Origin: Microbacterium sp. LCT-H2
GTDB lineage: Bacteria; Actinomycetota; Actinomycetes; Actinomycetales; Microbacteriaceae
NCBI RefSeq assembly: GCF_001866135.1
Contig: NZ_MODW01000008.1
Span: forward strand, 31,550 to 95,549
DNA length: 64,000 bases
Direction: 5' to 3'
A program made the position numbers and the translations under genes. Below are positions 25,518 through 34,449 of this stretch, one piece after another (within the stretch, counting starts at the first letter, position 1; every line of letters starts with the position of its first letter). Under the pieces are notes generated by a model that was not told the DNA's origin, made no database searches, and was given only the letters and a program-made list of their open reading frames with translations.

Positions 25518-26671
25518 GGTGCGGGTGCGACGACGGTCAGCAACGCGCTCTCGGCGGTGAGGCCAGGCCCGAAGGCCATCGCCGCCACGCGGTCGCCGGG
25601 CTCCGCACCCTCCTGTTCGAGGATGCGTTTCAGCACGAACAGCACCGTCGCACTCGACATGTTCCCGTACTCCCGGAGCGTCTCGCGCGCGGGCCGCAGC
25701 TGCGCATCGCTCAGCGCCATCCGCTCCTGCACGCGGTCGAGGATGCTCCGTCCGCCGGGATGGATCGCCCAGTGGCGCACCCGGTCCCCCACCTGCCCAG
25801 CGGCGAAGGCCTCCGCCAGCCCCTCCTCCCGCCCGTAGAGCGGCGCGAGTGCCCCGATGATCGACTCGCCGATGATCTGCGGGACGGCGGTCGACAGGAT
25901 CATCTCGAAACCGGAGTCGCCGATCGTCCAGGCCATGTCGTCGACACCCTCCGGCACGATCGCGGTGTGGAAGCCGTCGAGCCGGAGGGCGGGGACGGCC
26001 GTGGGCAGGTCCCGTGCCGTCACGATCCCCGCGGCCGCCCCGTCGGCGAACAGGGAGGAGGCCACGATGGTGTCCGGATCCTCGGAGGAGCGCAGGTGCA
26101 GCGTGCACAGCTCGACGCTGACGACGAGGACGACGGCGTTCTCCTCGGCCGCGCAGAACTGTGCGGCCGCGCGCAGAGCCGGCATCGAGGCATAGCACCC
26201 CATGAAGCCGAGGTGGTAGCGCTGCACGGCGTCGGACAGGCCGAGCCCGCGCACGATCTCATATTCGGGTCCCGGGGCGTGGAAGCCCGTACAGGAGACC
26301 GTGATGACGTGCGTCACGTCCGCCGCGTCCAGGTCGGGGTCCGCCTCGAGGGCGCGGCGCGCGGCCTCGACGAAGAGACGGGAAGCCTCACGCGTATAGA
26401 CGTCGTTGCGCGCCTTCGTGCCCGGCGCCAGCAGCCTTCCCGAACCGCGGTCGTAGAACAGCGGCTGGTCCGGAGCGGCGTCTTCGGCGAGCTCCGCGAT
26501 CACGGTGTGCCGCGTGTCGATGCCGGAGACGTTGAACGACGTCGCCACGATGCGCTGCGCCAGCCGTCCCAGGTCGGGCTGCGCGGCGAAGACGTCGCGC
26601 ACCTGCTCCTGCACGATGACGGTCTCGGGGACGATCGTCTGCAGCGATCGGAGCACGGGCGGTCGACTCAT
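25514..26671 (-). CDS. Type III polyketide synthase
   Basis: 385-residue chalcone/stilbene-synthase-like homodimeric condensing enzyme. The catalytic triad is visible: Cys near 127 in VSCTGFHAPGPEYEIV, His near 304 in AIHPGGRSILD, Asn near 337 in EYGNMSSATVLFVL; GFMGCYAS and GPGLTAES are also conserved. The ATG at 26671 (MSRPPVLRSL) was chosen over an in-frame start at 26887 because the extra part is antisense to the CYTH gene. Family members of this subtype use long acyl starters with malonyl-CoA to make alkylresorcinols or alkylpyrones. First gene of the synthase-methyltransferase-monooxygenase operon. Confidence 0.93.
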   Translation of the reverse strand: MSRPPVLRSLQTIVPETVIVQEQVRDVFAAQPDLGRLAQRIVATSFNVSGIDTRHTVIAELAEDAAPDQPLFYDRGSGRLLAPGTKARNDVYTREASRLFVEAARRALEADPDLDAADVTHVITVSCTGFHAPGPEYEIVRGLGLSDAVQRYHLGFMGCYASMPALRAAAQFCAAEENAVVLVVSVELCTLHLRSSEDPDTIVASSLFADGAAAGIVTARDLPTAVPALRLDGFHTAIVPEGVDDMAWTIGDSGFEMILSTAVPQIIGESIIGALAPLYGREEGLAEAFAAGQVGDRVRHWAIHPGGRSILDRVQERMALSDAQLRPARETLREYGNMSSATVLFVLKRILEQEGAEPGDRVAAMAFGPGLTAESALLTVVAPAP

Positions 26672-26733
26672 GTCGTCACTCAACCACCCCGGACGCCCAC
26701 CCGGAAAGGGGTTGCTTCCGGAGGGTGGGAGGC

Positions 26734-27345
26734 CTAGAAGCCGAGAGCCCGGGCGAGCTTCGAATCGGAGCCGGCCGCTCGTGCACCGGCGGTGCGCACG
26801 GCGGTCTCGATCGCCGCGAAGAACGCCGCACGACCGGCGTCGTCGGACGGAGCCGCCGGTCCGAGTTCGACCTCCCACTCCCGCCACGCCCGACGTGTTC
26901 CGCTGCGCAGATCGGTCGCGCGCACACGGTCGTCGACGAACTCCGCCACGACGCCGTCCGGTCCGGTGAGGAGGTAGGCCGTCCGGTCGTTCTCGATGCG
27001 CGCGAGCGGCTCCAGCGGCGCGGTCGTCCAGGCGGCGATCGCCTCACGCACCGCCGTCGGGAGCTCCTCGCCACCGAGGGGCCAGCCCTGCTCGACCCGG
27101 CCGTCGCCCTGCCGCGGACCCTTGATGTGCCATCCCTCGTCCGGGCCCCCGGAGCGACGGCGCACCGCGACGCCGGCACGGGCCAGCGTTCCATCCGCGG
27201 TGTCCAGGTAGCGGGCGTCGAGAGCGCGGTGCTCGCCGGGCGAGACGGCGTCGACGCCGGGGATCGCCGTCCAGTCGGGCAGGGGCGTCCCCTCGTCGAC
27301 GTCGTACGTGCGCTCGACCTCGACGGTGCGAGAGGGCTCAGTCAT
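26734..27345 (-). CDS. CYTH domain-containing protein
   Basis: 203-residue protein of the CYTH (triphosphate tunnel) superfamily, whose members hydrolyse triphosphorylated substrates or make cAMP. The N-terminal signature is EVERTYD, with Arg in place of the final Lys of ExExK. Tunnel-lining charged strands follow: DARYLDTAD, VAVRRRSGG, GWHIKGPR, and WREWEVELG (usual E.E pair). The start MTEPSRTVEVER lies 8 nt inside the end of the upstream small gene. A weak hairpin without a U tract follows (26696-26729). Substrate unknown. Confidence 0.85.
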   Translation of the reverse strand: MTEPSRTVEVERTYDVDEGTPLPDWTAIPGVDAVSPGEHRALDARYLDTADGTLARAGVAVRRRSGGPDEGWHIKGPRQGDGRVEQGWPLGGEELPTAVREAIAAWTTAPLEPLARIENDRTAYLLTGPDGVVAEFVDDRVRATDLRSGTRRAWREWEVELGPAAPSDDAGRAAFFAAIETAVRTAGARAAGSDSKLARALGF

Positions 27346-27553
27346 CCTCGAGCGTGAGGTCTTCGAGGGCTTCCTCGAACCAGTAGTCGATCTCGGTGGG
27401 GCCATCGCCCTCGCCCGTGTTCTGCGGCTCGCCGCGGCGGTTGTAGACCACCTGCGTCTCGCTGTAGGGGACGATCAGCTTGTCGTCCGCGTCGTCGTCG
27501 AGGGGGATGATCTGCCCGTCCAGCGGGCCACCGTGAAGTCGTGCGAGTGCCAT
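27338..27553 (-). CDS. Small conserved acidic protein of unknown function
   Basis: 71-residue protein MALARLHGGPLDGQIIPLDDDADDK..., with the LHGGPLDGQ.IPL motif that recurs in actinobacterial small proteins and an acidic C-terminus (FEEALEDLTLEDD). The ATG is 6 nt after TACCCT (27560-27565 complement), suggesting a leaderless promoter that also drives the CYTH gene, whose start overlaps by 8 nt. No function can be assigned. Confidence 0.8.
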   Translation of the reverse strand: MALARLHGGPLDGQIIPLDDDADDKLIVPYSETQVVYNRRGEPQNTGEGDGPTEIDYWFEEALEDLTLEDD

Positions 27554-27600
27554 GTGCCCAGGGTAGCGCTGCCCTCCCTCATTCGGGGCGACCTGCCCGG

Positions 27601-28071
27601 TCAGCCGCCGAGGACGCCGAGGACCGCCCCCGCGATCATCCACGGGCCGAAGGCGATGCGGGTCCTCCGGTCGGCCCGTCCCGCGGCGAGGAGCACGAGA
27701 GCGTAGACCGCTCCGAGCACGAAGGCGGACGAGGCGCCGAGGAGGAACGCGCCCCAGCCGTGCCAGGCGAGGACGAGCCCGATCACGAGGGCGAGCTTCA
27801 CATCTCCTCCACCCATGCCCGCCCGGCTGAGCAGCCGCAGGGCCGCATAGAAGCCGCCGAGCACGAGGGACCCGAGCAGGCCCCGCCCCAGCGCGGCCGC
27901 GTCGGCGGTGACGACGGCGTCGGCGGCCGCAGCCAGGAGCAGCAGGAACAGGGTCGGCAGCACGATGCGGTTCGGGAGGCGGTGCGTGCGGGCGTCGATC
28001 ACGGTCAGCAGGATGCCGATCGCGAGGAGGCCGCCATGCACGAGGCCGAGGAGGGCGAGACGGATGTCCAT
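27601..28071 (-). CDS. A24-family prepilin peptidase-like membrane protein
   Basis: 156-residue polytopic membrane protein with the two aspartate motifs of type IV prepilin peptidases: VIDARTHRLPNRI (first Asp, loop 1) and GMGGGDVKLAL (GxGD). About six membrane segments are expected. It lacks the N-terminal methylase domain of PilD, like the short TadV/CpaA forms. No pilin or Tad genes occur in the window. The ATG is 6 nt after TAACCT (28078-28083 complement). It is divergent from the mutasome operon. Confidence 0.85.
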   Translation of the reverse strand: MDIRLALLGLVHGGLLAIGILLTVIDARTHRLPNRIVLPTLFLLLLAAAADAVVTADAAALGRGLLGSLVLGGFYAALRLLSRAGMGGGDVKLALVIGLVLAWHGWGAFLLGASSAFVLGAVYALVLLAAGRADRRTRIAFGPWMIAGAVLGVLGG

Positions 28072-28174
28072 CCCCGCAGGTTAGGGAGATCCAGGAAGGC
28101 GCGGAGAGCCCTGTGGACAACCGCGGAGCAATGTCGGATGTACGAACTAGCGTCAGTCGCGCCACTTGCTTTAC

Positions 28175-28190
28175 TCGTACATATCTTCGA
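28175..28190. promoter_or_regulatory. LexA (SOS) box of the mutasome operon
   Basis: TCGTACATATCTTCGA differs at two positions from the actinobacterial SOS consensus TCGAACATATGTTCGA. It is centred about 18 nt before the imuA' ATG and 105-120 nt from the divergent peptidase start. dnaE2 cassettes are LexA-controlled in mycobacteria. Confidence 0.85.
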
Positions 28191-28200
28191 GGATGGACAC

Positions 28201-28986
28201 ATGGGGATCGGGCTCGATGCGATGACCGCGCTCTCTCCGACCAGCGACAGCCGCGCCGGAGAGGTGCTGCGGCTGCGCCGCGAGATCAGCCGGATGCAGC
28301 GGCGGCGCAGCGAGCACACGCTCCTCCCCCTCGATCCCGCCTTCGCCGCACTGCTGCCGGAGGAGGGGCTGCAGACGGGCACCTCGTACACCGTCTCCCC
28401 CTCGCCCGCCCTCGTGCTCGCGCTGCTCAGCGCCTCCTCCGACCGCGGGCACTGGTGCGCGGTGATCGGCATGCCCACCCTGGGGGTCGAGGCCGCTGCC
28501 GCCTACGGCATCGACCTGAGCCGACTGATCCTCGTCCCCGACCCGGGGGACCGCTGGCTCGCCGTCGCATCCGCGCTGGCCGAGGTGGTGCCCCTGATCG
28601 TCGTGCAGCCCACGACGAGGGCACGGGATGCCGATGTGTCCCGACTCAGCGCCCGTCTGCGCGACCGCGGGTCCACGCTGCTCGTGGCGGAGGAACCGGG
28701 CGCGGGGCGCTGGGCGCAGAGCGAGGGGACCATCCGGCTCCACGATCCGGACTGGCATGGGCTCGGCGAGGGGTGGGGGCTGCTCTCGGACTGCACAGTG
28801 ACGGTCACGGCGCGGACCAGGCACAGCCCTCTCGCCTCGAGCGTGCGTGTCCGACTGCCCGGCGGGCACGGAGCCGTGGAGACCGTGGGCGCAGAGCTGA
28901 CCGCCCTGCCGCCGCTCGCCCCCTCGGCGACGGACAGCGCTGAGGCCGGGTCATCCGACCTCCTCTTCTGGGCGGAGGCGGGATGA
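28201..28986 (+). CDS. imuA': ImuA'-like mutasome accessory protein
   Basis: 261-residue protein lying directly before imuB and dnaE2, with a 4-nt overlap (ATGA) into imuB. It has no clear Walker motif but shows the RecA-like layout of ImuA' proteins: an N-terminal arginine-rich helix (EVLRLRREISRMQRRR), a central nucleotide-fold-like region (HWCAVIGMPTLGVEAAAAYGIDLSRLILVP) and a C-terminal beta-rich part. In mycobacteria ImuA' and ImuB are required for DnaE2-dependent mutagenesis. The start is the first ATG after the LexA box; longer frames upstream run antisense to the peptidase gene and are ignored. Confidence 0.82.
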   Translation: MGIGLDAMTALSPTSDSRAGEVLRLRREISRMQRRRSEHTLLPLDPAFAALLPEEGLQTGTSYTVSPSPALVLALLSASSDRGHWCAVIGMPTLGVEAAAAYGIDLSRLILVPDPGDRWLAVASALAEVVPLIVVQPTTRARDADVSRLSARLRDRGSTLLVAEEPGAGRWAQSEGTIRLHDPDWHGLGEGWGLLSDCTVTVTARTRHSPLASSVRVRLPGGHGAVETVGAELTALPPLAPSATDSAEAGSSDLLFWAEAG

Positions 28987-30518
28987 ACGCCCCTCTCCGT
29001 GTCCTCGTCCTCTGGTTCCCCGACTGGCCGCTGCGAGCGGTGCTGGGCGGAGGGTCGCATCCGCCCACGGCCCTGGTACAGGCCAACATGGTCGTCGCCT
29101 GCACCGCATCCGCTCGCGCGCACGGCGTCCGCATCGGGCAGCGTCGCCGCGTCGCCCAGGGCCTCCTCTCCTCGCTGCAGGTCCTCCCCCACGACGCCGA
29201 GAAGGGCGAGCGTGCCTTCGTCCCGGTGCTGCAGCTCATCGAGAAGCACGCCCCGGGTGTGACGCTGCTGCGTCCCGGCCTCGCGATCCTGCGCGCCCGC
29301 GGGATCGCCCGCTATCACGGCGGGGAGGCCGAGGGGGCGACAGCCCTGTCCACGATCCTCGCCGCTGCCGGCTTCCCCGAAGTGCGTGTCGGCGTCGCCG
29401 ACGGACCCTTCACCGCCGAGATCGCGGCCCGAGGAACGGCGTCCTGCACGGTCGTACCTCCGGGCGGCTCCCGCGAGTTCCTGGCCCCCTATCCCGTGCA
29501 GGTGCTCCGCGACGAGCAGATCAGCGATCTCCTCCTCCGCCTCGGCGTACGCACTCTCGGCGAGTTCACCGCGCTCGCCCCTCTCGACGTCCGCGACCGC
29601 TTCGGCGAACACGGCGCCCGCCTGCAGGCCCTCGCCGCCGGCGCCGACTCCCGGCCCCTGACTCCCCGGCCGCCCGACCCCGAACTGGCCAGGACCATCG
29701 AGTTCGAGTCCCCTCTCGGAGGCACCGACCAGGTGGCCTTCGCCGTGCGGCAGACCGCCGATGCCGTGATGCTCGCTCTGGCGGACGCGTCGCTCGTGTG
29801 CACCGAGGTGCGGATCGACCTGACAGACGACGACGGCGCCGTCCACTCCCGCACCTGGCTGCACCCGACGAGCTTCGACGCCGCCGACCTCGTGGACCGC
29901 GTGCGCTGGCAGCTGGAGGCGCTGGCCGCCCTGACCGCGAGCGCGCCCGTCGACGAGGCCAGGGCATTCGGGGGCATCGTGGCCGCCCGCCTCCTCCCCG
30001 TCGCGGTGGACGATGCGGCCCATCACCAACCAGGACTCTTCGGCTCGGGCACCGATGAGCGACTGCATCACGCGGTCTCACGGGTGCAGACCATGCTGGG
30101 GCATCAGGGCGTGGTCACCGCTGCCCTCTCCGGAGGGCGCTGGCTCGCCGATCGTCAGGTGCTCACGCCGTGGGGCGAGCGTCCGGTCCCGCCTCGTGAT
30201 CCGCGGTCCCCCTGGCCGGGGAGCCTTCCCGACCCTCTCCCCTCCGAGGTGTTCCGCCCGCCGCGCCCCATCGGCGTCGTCGCTGCGGACGGGAGCACGA
30301 TCGACGTCGATGATCGTGGCGCCCTCACGCACGACCCCGCCCGCATCGACGGGGCGACCGTGCAGGCCTGGGCCGGCCCGTGGCCCGTGCACGAACGGCG
30401 CTGGAGCACGGGCGGCGGCAAGCGAGGCCACCGACTCCAGATCGTCGACGACCGAGACCGCGCCTGGCTCGTCTTCCTGGCCGGCGAGCGCTGGTGGGCT
30501 GAAGGGAGGTACCGCTGA
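28983..30518 (+). CDS. imuB: ImuB, inactive Y-family polymerase-like mutasome protein
   Basis: 511-residue Y-family (DinB/UmuC-like) protein. The N-terminus reads VLVLWFPDWPLRAVL where active polymerases have the metal-binding DMDAFF motif, so the catalytic acidic residues are missing, as is typical of ImuB. Palm/finger and little-finger regions are recognisable (GVRIGQRRRVAQG, LLRPGLAILRARG, VRVGVADGPFTAEIAA, LRLGVRTLGEFTAL). ImuB links the beta clamp to DnaE2. The stop codon overlaps the dnaE2 start (TGATG), so the three genes form a translation-coupled SOS operon. Confidence 0.92.
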   Translation: MNAPLRVLVLWFPDWPLRAVLGGGSHPPTALVQANMVVACTASARAHGVRIGQRRRVAQGLLSSLQVLPHDAEKGERAFVPVLQLIEKHAPGVTLLRPGLAILRARGIARYHGGEAEGATALSTILAAAGFPEVRVGVADGPFTAEIAARGTASCTVVPPGGSREFLAPYPVQVLRDEQISDLLLRLGVRTLGEFTALAPLDVRDRFGEHGARLQALAAGADSRPLTPRPPDPELARTIEFESPLGGTDQVAFAVRQTADAVMLALADASLVCTEVRIDLTDDDGAVHSRTWLHPTSFDAADLVDRVRWQLEALAALTASAPVDEARAFGGIVAARLLPVAVDDAAHHQPGLFGSGTDERLHHAVSRVQTMLGHQGVVTAALSGGRWLADRQVLTPWGERPVPPRDPRSPWPGSLPDPLPSEVFRPPRPIGVVAADGSTIDVDDRGALTHDPARIDGATVQAWAGPWPVHERRWSTGGGKRGHRLQIVDDRDRAWLVFLAGERWWAEGRYR

Positions 30519-33500
30519 TGGGCTGGCACAATCCGCCATTGACCTGGGATCAGCTCGAACGCACCCTCAGCGGAGAGCCCACCCCTGAAGCGACCTCCGC
30601 GCCGCCGAGGCTCCGACCGGACCCCGGGCCGGTGAGTCGTCCACGGAAGCGCGTCCCCCCGTCCCTCCCGGAGCGTCCGGAGGAGGCCGTGCCCTATGCC
30701 GAGCTGCACGCGCACTCGTCCTACTCCTTCCTCGACGGGGCGTCCTCCCCCGAGGACCTCCTCGCGGAGGCCGAGCGTCTCGGCCTGAGCGCGCTCGCCC
30801 TCACCGACCACGACGGGTTCTACGGCGCCGCGCGCTTCGCCGAGCTGGCGGAGCTCATGGAGCTGCGCCTGCAGACCGTCTACGGTGCCGAGCTCTCTCT
30901 CGATCTGCCCTCCGCTCCGCAGGGGGCCGCCGACCCGCCGGGCACTCATCTGCTGGTGCTCGCCCGGGGCCTCGAGGGGTACCACCGCCTGTCCGGAGCG
31001 ATCACCGCGGCCCAGCTCCGCGGCGGGGAGAAAGGGCGCCCGGTCTACGACCTCGACGAGCTCGCGGCGACCGCCGACGGGCACTGGACGATCCTCACCG
31101 GCTGCCGCAAGGGGGCGGTACGGCAGGGCCTGGAGGCCGGAGACGCCGCCGCGCCGCTACGCCACCTCGTCGACCTCTTCGGACGCGACAATGTCTCCGT
31201 CGAGCTCTTCGACCACGGCGATCCGCTGGACACCCGGCGCAACGACGCCCTCGCCGACCTCGCCCGCCGGATGCGGCTGCCCGTCGTGGCGACCAACAAC
31301 GTGCATTACGCCCGCCCGGACCAGGCCCCCCTCGCCGAGGCGGTGGCCGCGGTCCGTGCGGTCCGGAGCATGGACGAGCTCGACGGCTGGCTGCCGGCCC
31401 ACGGCGGCGCGCACCTGCGCAGCGGGGCGGAGATGACCGCGCGCTTCCGACGGTACCCCGGTGCGATCTCGCACGGCCTGGAGCTGGCCGCGGCCTCGGC
31501 CTTCCCGCTCCGGATGGCGCGCCCGGCTCTCCCCCGTCAGGACGTGCCGACGGGGCACACGCCGATGAGCTGGCTGCGGCACCTCGTCTGGGAGGCTGTC
31601 CCGTCGAAGTACCCGCGGCTGGACGCGGACGGCCGTCGGCGCATCGCCCGCGAGCTCGACGTGATCGAGGAGAAAGACTTCCCCGGGTACTTCCTCATCG
31701 TGCACGGCATCGTGACGGAGGCCCGGCGACGCGGCATCCTCTGCCAGGGCCGGGGTTCGGCCGCGGCGAGCGCGGTCTGCTATCTGCTGGGCATCACCGC
31801 GGTCGACCCGATCCTCTACCGTCTTCCCTTCGAGCGCTTCCTCGCCACCACCCGCACGGAGGAGCCGGACATCGACGTGGACTTCGACTCACGGCGACGG
31901 GAGGAGATCATCCAGTGGGTCTACCGGGAGTACGGCAGGGAGCGGGCGGCTCAGGTGGCGAACGTCATCCAGTACCGGCCGAAGAATGCGGTCCGCGATA
32001 TGGCCAGAGCCCTGGGGCACTCTCCGGGACAGCAGGACTCCTGGTCGCGGCAGGTGGACGGCTGGGGATCGGGGCTCGAACCCGTCGAGGGCCACGACAT
32101 CCCCGACACCGTGCTCGACTACGCGGCCGAGCTGCTGAAGGCTCCACGGCATCTGGGGATCCACTCGGGCGGCATGGTGCTCACAGCCCGGCCGGTCGGT
32201 GAGGTGGTGCCGGTCGAGCACGCCCGCATGGAGGACCGCACCGTCATCCAGTGGGACAAGGACGACGCCGCCTTCATGGGACTGGTGAAGTTCGACCTCC
32301 TCGGTCTGGGCATGCTCGCGGCGCTGCAGCACTGCTTCGACCTGGTCCGGGAGGCGACGGGCGAGGAGTGGACGCTGGAGACCCTGCCGAAGGAGGAGGC
32401 CGGCGTCTACGACATGCTCTGCCGGGCCGACTCGATCGGCGTCTTCCAGGTGGAGTCCCGCGCGCAGATCGGGCTGCTCCCCCGGCTGCAGCCGCGACGC
32501 TTCTACGACCTCGCCATCCAGATCGCTCTCATCCGCCCCGGACCCATCCAGGGCGGCGCCGTGCACCCGTTCGTCCGTCGGAAGATGGCGAAGGACAAGG
32601 TGGACGAGGCGAACCGGGAGCGGGAGGCCAGGGGCGAGCCCCCGGAGGAGTTCCCCATCCCCTACCCGCACAGCGACCTGGAGGACATCCTCGCGCGGAC
32701 TCTGGGCATCCCCATCTTCCAGGAGCAGTTGATCCAGATGGCCACGGCCGTCGGCGACTGCACGGCCGACGAGGCCGACCTGCTGCGCCGGGCGATGGGA
32801 TCGAAGCGGGGTCTGGAGAAGATCGAGAAGGTCAGGGACAAGCTGTACGCCGGGATGGCCCGCCGCGGGCTGGTCGACGATGCCGCCGACCGGATCTACG
32901 CGCAGATCCAGGCGTTCTCGAACTTCGGCTTCGCCGAGTCCCATTCCCTGTCCTTCGCCCTGCTCGTCTACGCGAGCTCATGGTTGAAGCTGCACTATCC
33001 GGCCGCTTTCCTCGCGGGCCTGCTGCGGTCGCAGCCGATGGGCTTCTACTCCCCTGCGACCCTCACGGCGGATGCCCGTCGGCACGGTGTGGAGGTCCGT
33101 CGCCCGGATCTCCATCTCTCCTCCGCCACCGAGACCCTCGAACCCCTCACGCCGGACGCCGCAGGGACGACCGGGAGGGACGACTGCCTGGCCGACCCGC
33201 AACCACCCGTGCACCGCTTCGACCGGAGCGCACCGGACGAGTCCGCGGCGCACCGGCGGGACGGACGGTTCGCGGTGCGCCTCGGGCTCAGCGGCATCCG
33301 CGGGATCGGGGTGCCGATGGCGGAGCGCATCGTCGCCGAGCGGGAGGCGCACGGTCCCTACCGCGATCTGCACGACCTCGTGCGCCGGACCGACGCGACG
33401 GCCGCTCAGTTGGAGGCCCTCGCCACCGCCGGAGCCTTCGCGTGCCTCGGGTTGGAGCGCCGGGAGGCCATCTGGCTCGCCGGAGCCGCCGCGGAAGACC

Positions 33501-33973
33501 GCGCCCGGTTCCTTCCGGGGACCACGGTGGCGGTGCAGCCCCCGCTGTTCGCCGACCAGACCAGCTACGAGCGCCTCTCGGCCGACCTCTGGGCGACCGG
33601 TATCTCGACCGACGACCACCCGATGACGCACTTCCGCGACGACCTCCGGGCTCGCGGCGTCCTGACGGCCGCGGACCTGCAGCGGCACGAGACCGGACGA
33701 CGCGTCGAGGTGGCCGGTCTCGTCACCCATCGACAGCGCCCCGCCACGGCCGCCGGCGTCACCTTCGTCAACCTCGAGGACGAGAGCGGGTTGGTGAACG
33801 TGATCTGCTCGACGGGGGTCTGGGGTCGGTTCGGTCGTATCGCCCGAGAGTCCCCGGCGCTCATCATCCGCGGCATCCTCGAGCGCTCACCGGAGGGGGT
33901 CGTCAATGTGCTCGCCGACGCCTTCGAAGACCTCCGCACGGGGGTCATGCACCGCTCGCGGGACTTCCGATGA
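30518..33973 (+). CDS. dnaE2: Error-prone DNA polymerase DnaE2
   Basis: 1151-residue C-family polymerase used in translesion synthesis. The PHP domain (about 60-330) starts YAELHAHSSYSFLDGAS and includes LALTDHDGFYG. The polymerase core carries the catalytic PDIDVDFDSRRREE, and the C-terminal part has a helix-hairpin-helix (LGLSGIRGIGVPMAERI) and an OB fold (GRRVEVAGLVTHRQRP). DnaE2 type is set by its length, the imuB context and the ILCQGRGSAAASAVCYLLGI region. It is the last gene of the LexA-boxed operon. Confidence 0.96.
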   Translation: MGWHNPPLTWDQLERTLSGEPTPEATSAPPRLRPDPGPVSRPRKRVPPSLPERPEEAVPYAELHAHSSYSFLDGASSPEDLLAEAERLGLSALALTDHDGFYGAARFAELAELMELRLQTVYGAELSLDLPSAPQGAADPPGTHLLVLARGLEGYHRLSGAITAAQLRGGEKGRPVYDLDELAATADGHWTILTGCRKGAVRQGLEAGDAAAPLRHLVDLFGRDNVSVELFDHGDPLDTRRNDALADLARRMRLPVVATNNVHYARPDQAPLAEAVAAVRAVRSMDELDGWLPAHGGAHLRSGAEMTARFRRYPGAISHGLELAAASAFPLRMARPALPRQDVPTGHTPMSWLRHLVWEAVPSKYPRLDADGRRRIARELDVIEEKDFPGYFLIVHGIVTEARRRGILCQGRGSAAASAVCYLLGITAVDPILYRLPFERFLATTRTEEPDIDVDFDSRRREEIIQWVYREYGRERAAQVANVIQYRPKNAVRDMARALGHSPGQQDSWSRQVDGWGSGLEPVEGHDIPDTVLDYAAELLKAPRHLGIHSGGMVLTARPVGEVVPVEHARMEDRTVIQWDKDDAAFMGLVKFDLLGLGMLAALQHCFDLVREATGEEWTLETLPKEEAGVYDMLCRADSIGVFQVESRAQIGLLPRLQPRRFYDLAIQIALIRPGPIQGGAVHPFVRRKMAKDKVDEANREREARGEPPEEFPIPYPHSDLEDILARTLGIPIFQEQLIQMATAVGDCTADEADLLRRAMGSKRGLEKIEKVRDKLYAGMARRGLVDDAADRIYAQIQAFSNFGFAESHSLSFALLVYASSWLKLHYPAAFLAGLLRSQPMGFYSPATLTADARRHGVEVRRPDLHLSSATETLEPLTPDAAGTTGRDDCLADPQPPVHRFDRSAPDESAAHRRDGRFAVRLGLSGIRGIGVPMAERIVAEREAHGPYRDLHDLVRRTDATAAQLEALATAGAFACLGLERREAIWLAGAAAEDRARFLPGTTVAVQPPLFADQTSYERLSADLWATGISTDDHPMTHFRDDLRARGVLTAADLQRHETGRRVEVAGLVTHRQRPATAAGVTFVNLEDESGLVNVICSTGVWGRFGRIARESPALIIRGILERSPEGVVNVLADAFEDLRTGVMHRSRDFR

Positions 33974-34021
33974 GTCCGGTGCCCGATGAGTCCGGCGCCC
34001 GAGGCGCCCGGCTTCCGGCGG

Positions 34022-34402
34022 TCACCAGAAGCGTTCGGGCTCCTCCTGAGGGGGCCGGTCCGATCCACCCCAGCGATCCGCCTCGGCCTTGGCCGCGTTG
34101 ACCGCCGCGTCTGCGCCGCGCAGAGCGATGCCCGCGCCGCTGGCCGACGGCCCGATGGGGTCGATGAGCAGCGACGTCCGCGGAGCGACGCCCACGGCCA
34201 CCGTGCAGTCGAGGACGCGACCGATCCAGTGCGTCACCTCGGCGCGCGGCTCCTCGGCGCGTCGATAGCGGATGCCGGTGTCCAGATCGAGCAGCGAGAG
34301 GACGACGGGCTCCTGCGTCTGCGGGTCGACGAGCTCGGAGACCTCGACCCGGTGCCCGACCGGGAGTGCGACCTGACCAGCGAAGACGAGCATCCTGTCC
34401 AT
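34022..34402 (-). CDS. Hypothetical protein
   Basis: 126-residue soluble protein (MDRMLVFAGQVALPVGHRVEV...) that I do not recognise. It contains predicted beta strands (VVLSLLDLDTGIRYR, LDCTVAVGVAPRTSLLIDP) and ends in a charged Trp-containing tail. Start support: TAGGGT (34409-34414 complement) sits 6 nt before the ATG, the leaderless pattern seen across this window. It is convergent with dnaE2, with 48 nt between, and divergent from the candidate structured RNA. Confidence 0.65.
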   Translation of the reverse strand: MDRMLVFAGQVALPVGHRVEVSELVDPQTQEPVVLSLLDLDTGIRYRRAEEPRAEVTHWIGRVLDCTVAVGVAPRTSLLIDPIGPSASGAGIALRGADAAVNAAKAEADRWGGSDRPPQEEPERFW

Positions 34403-34449
34403 GCCCCCACCCTACGGAACGGCCCGTATCGGCGACAGAGCCGGGAGCC

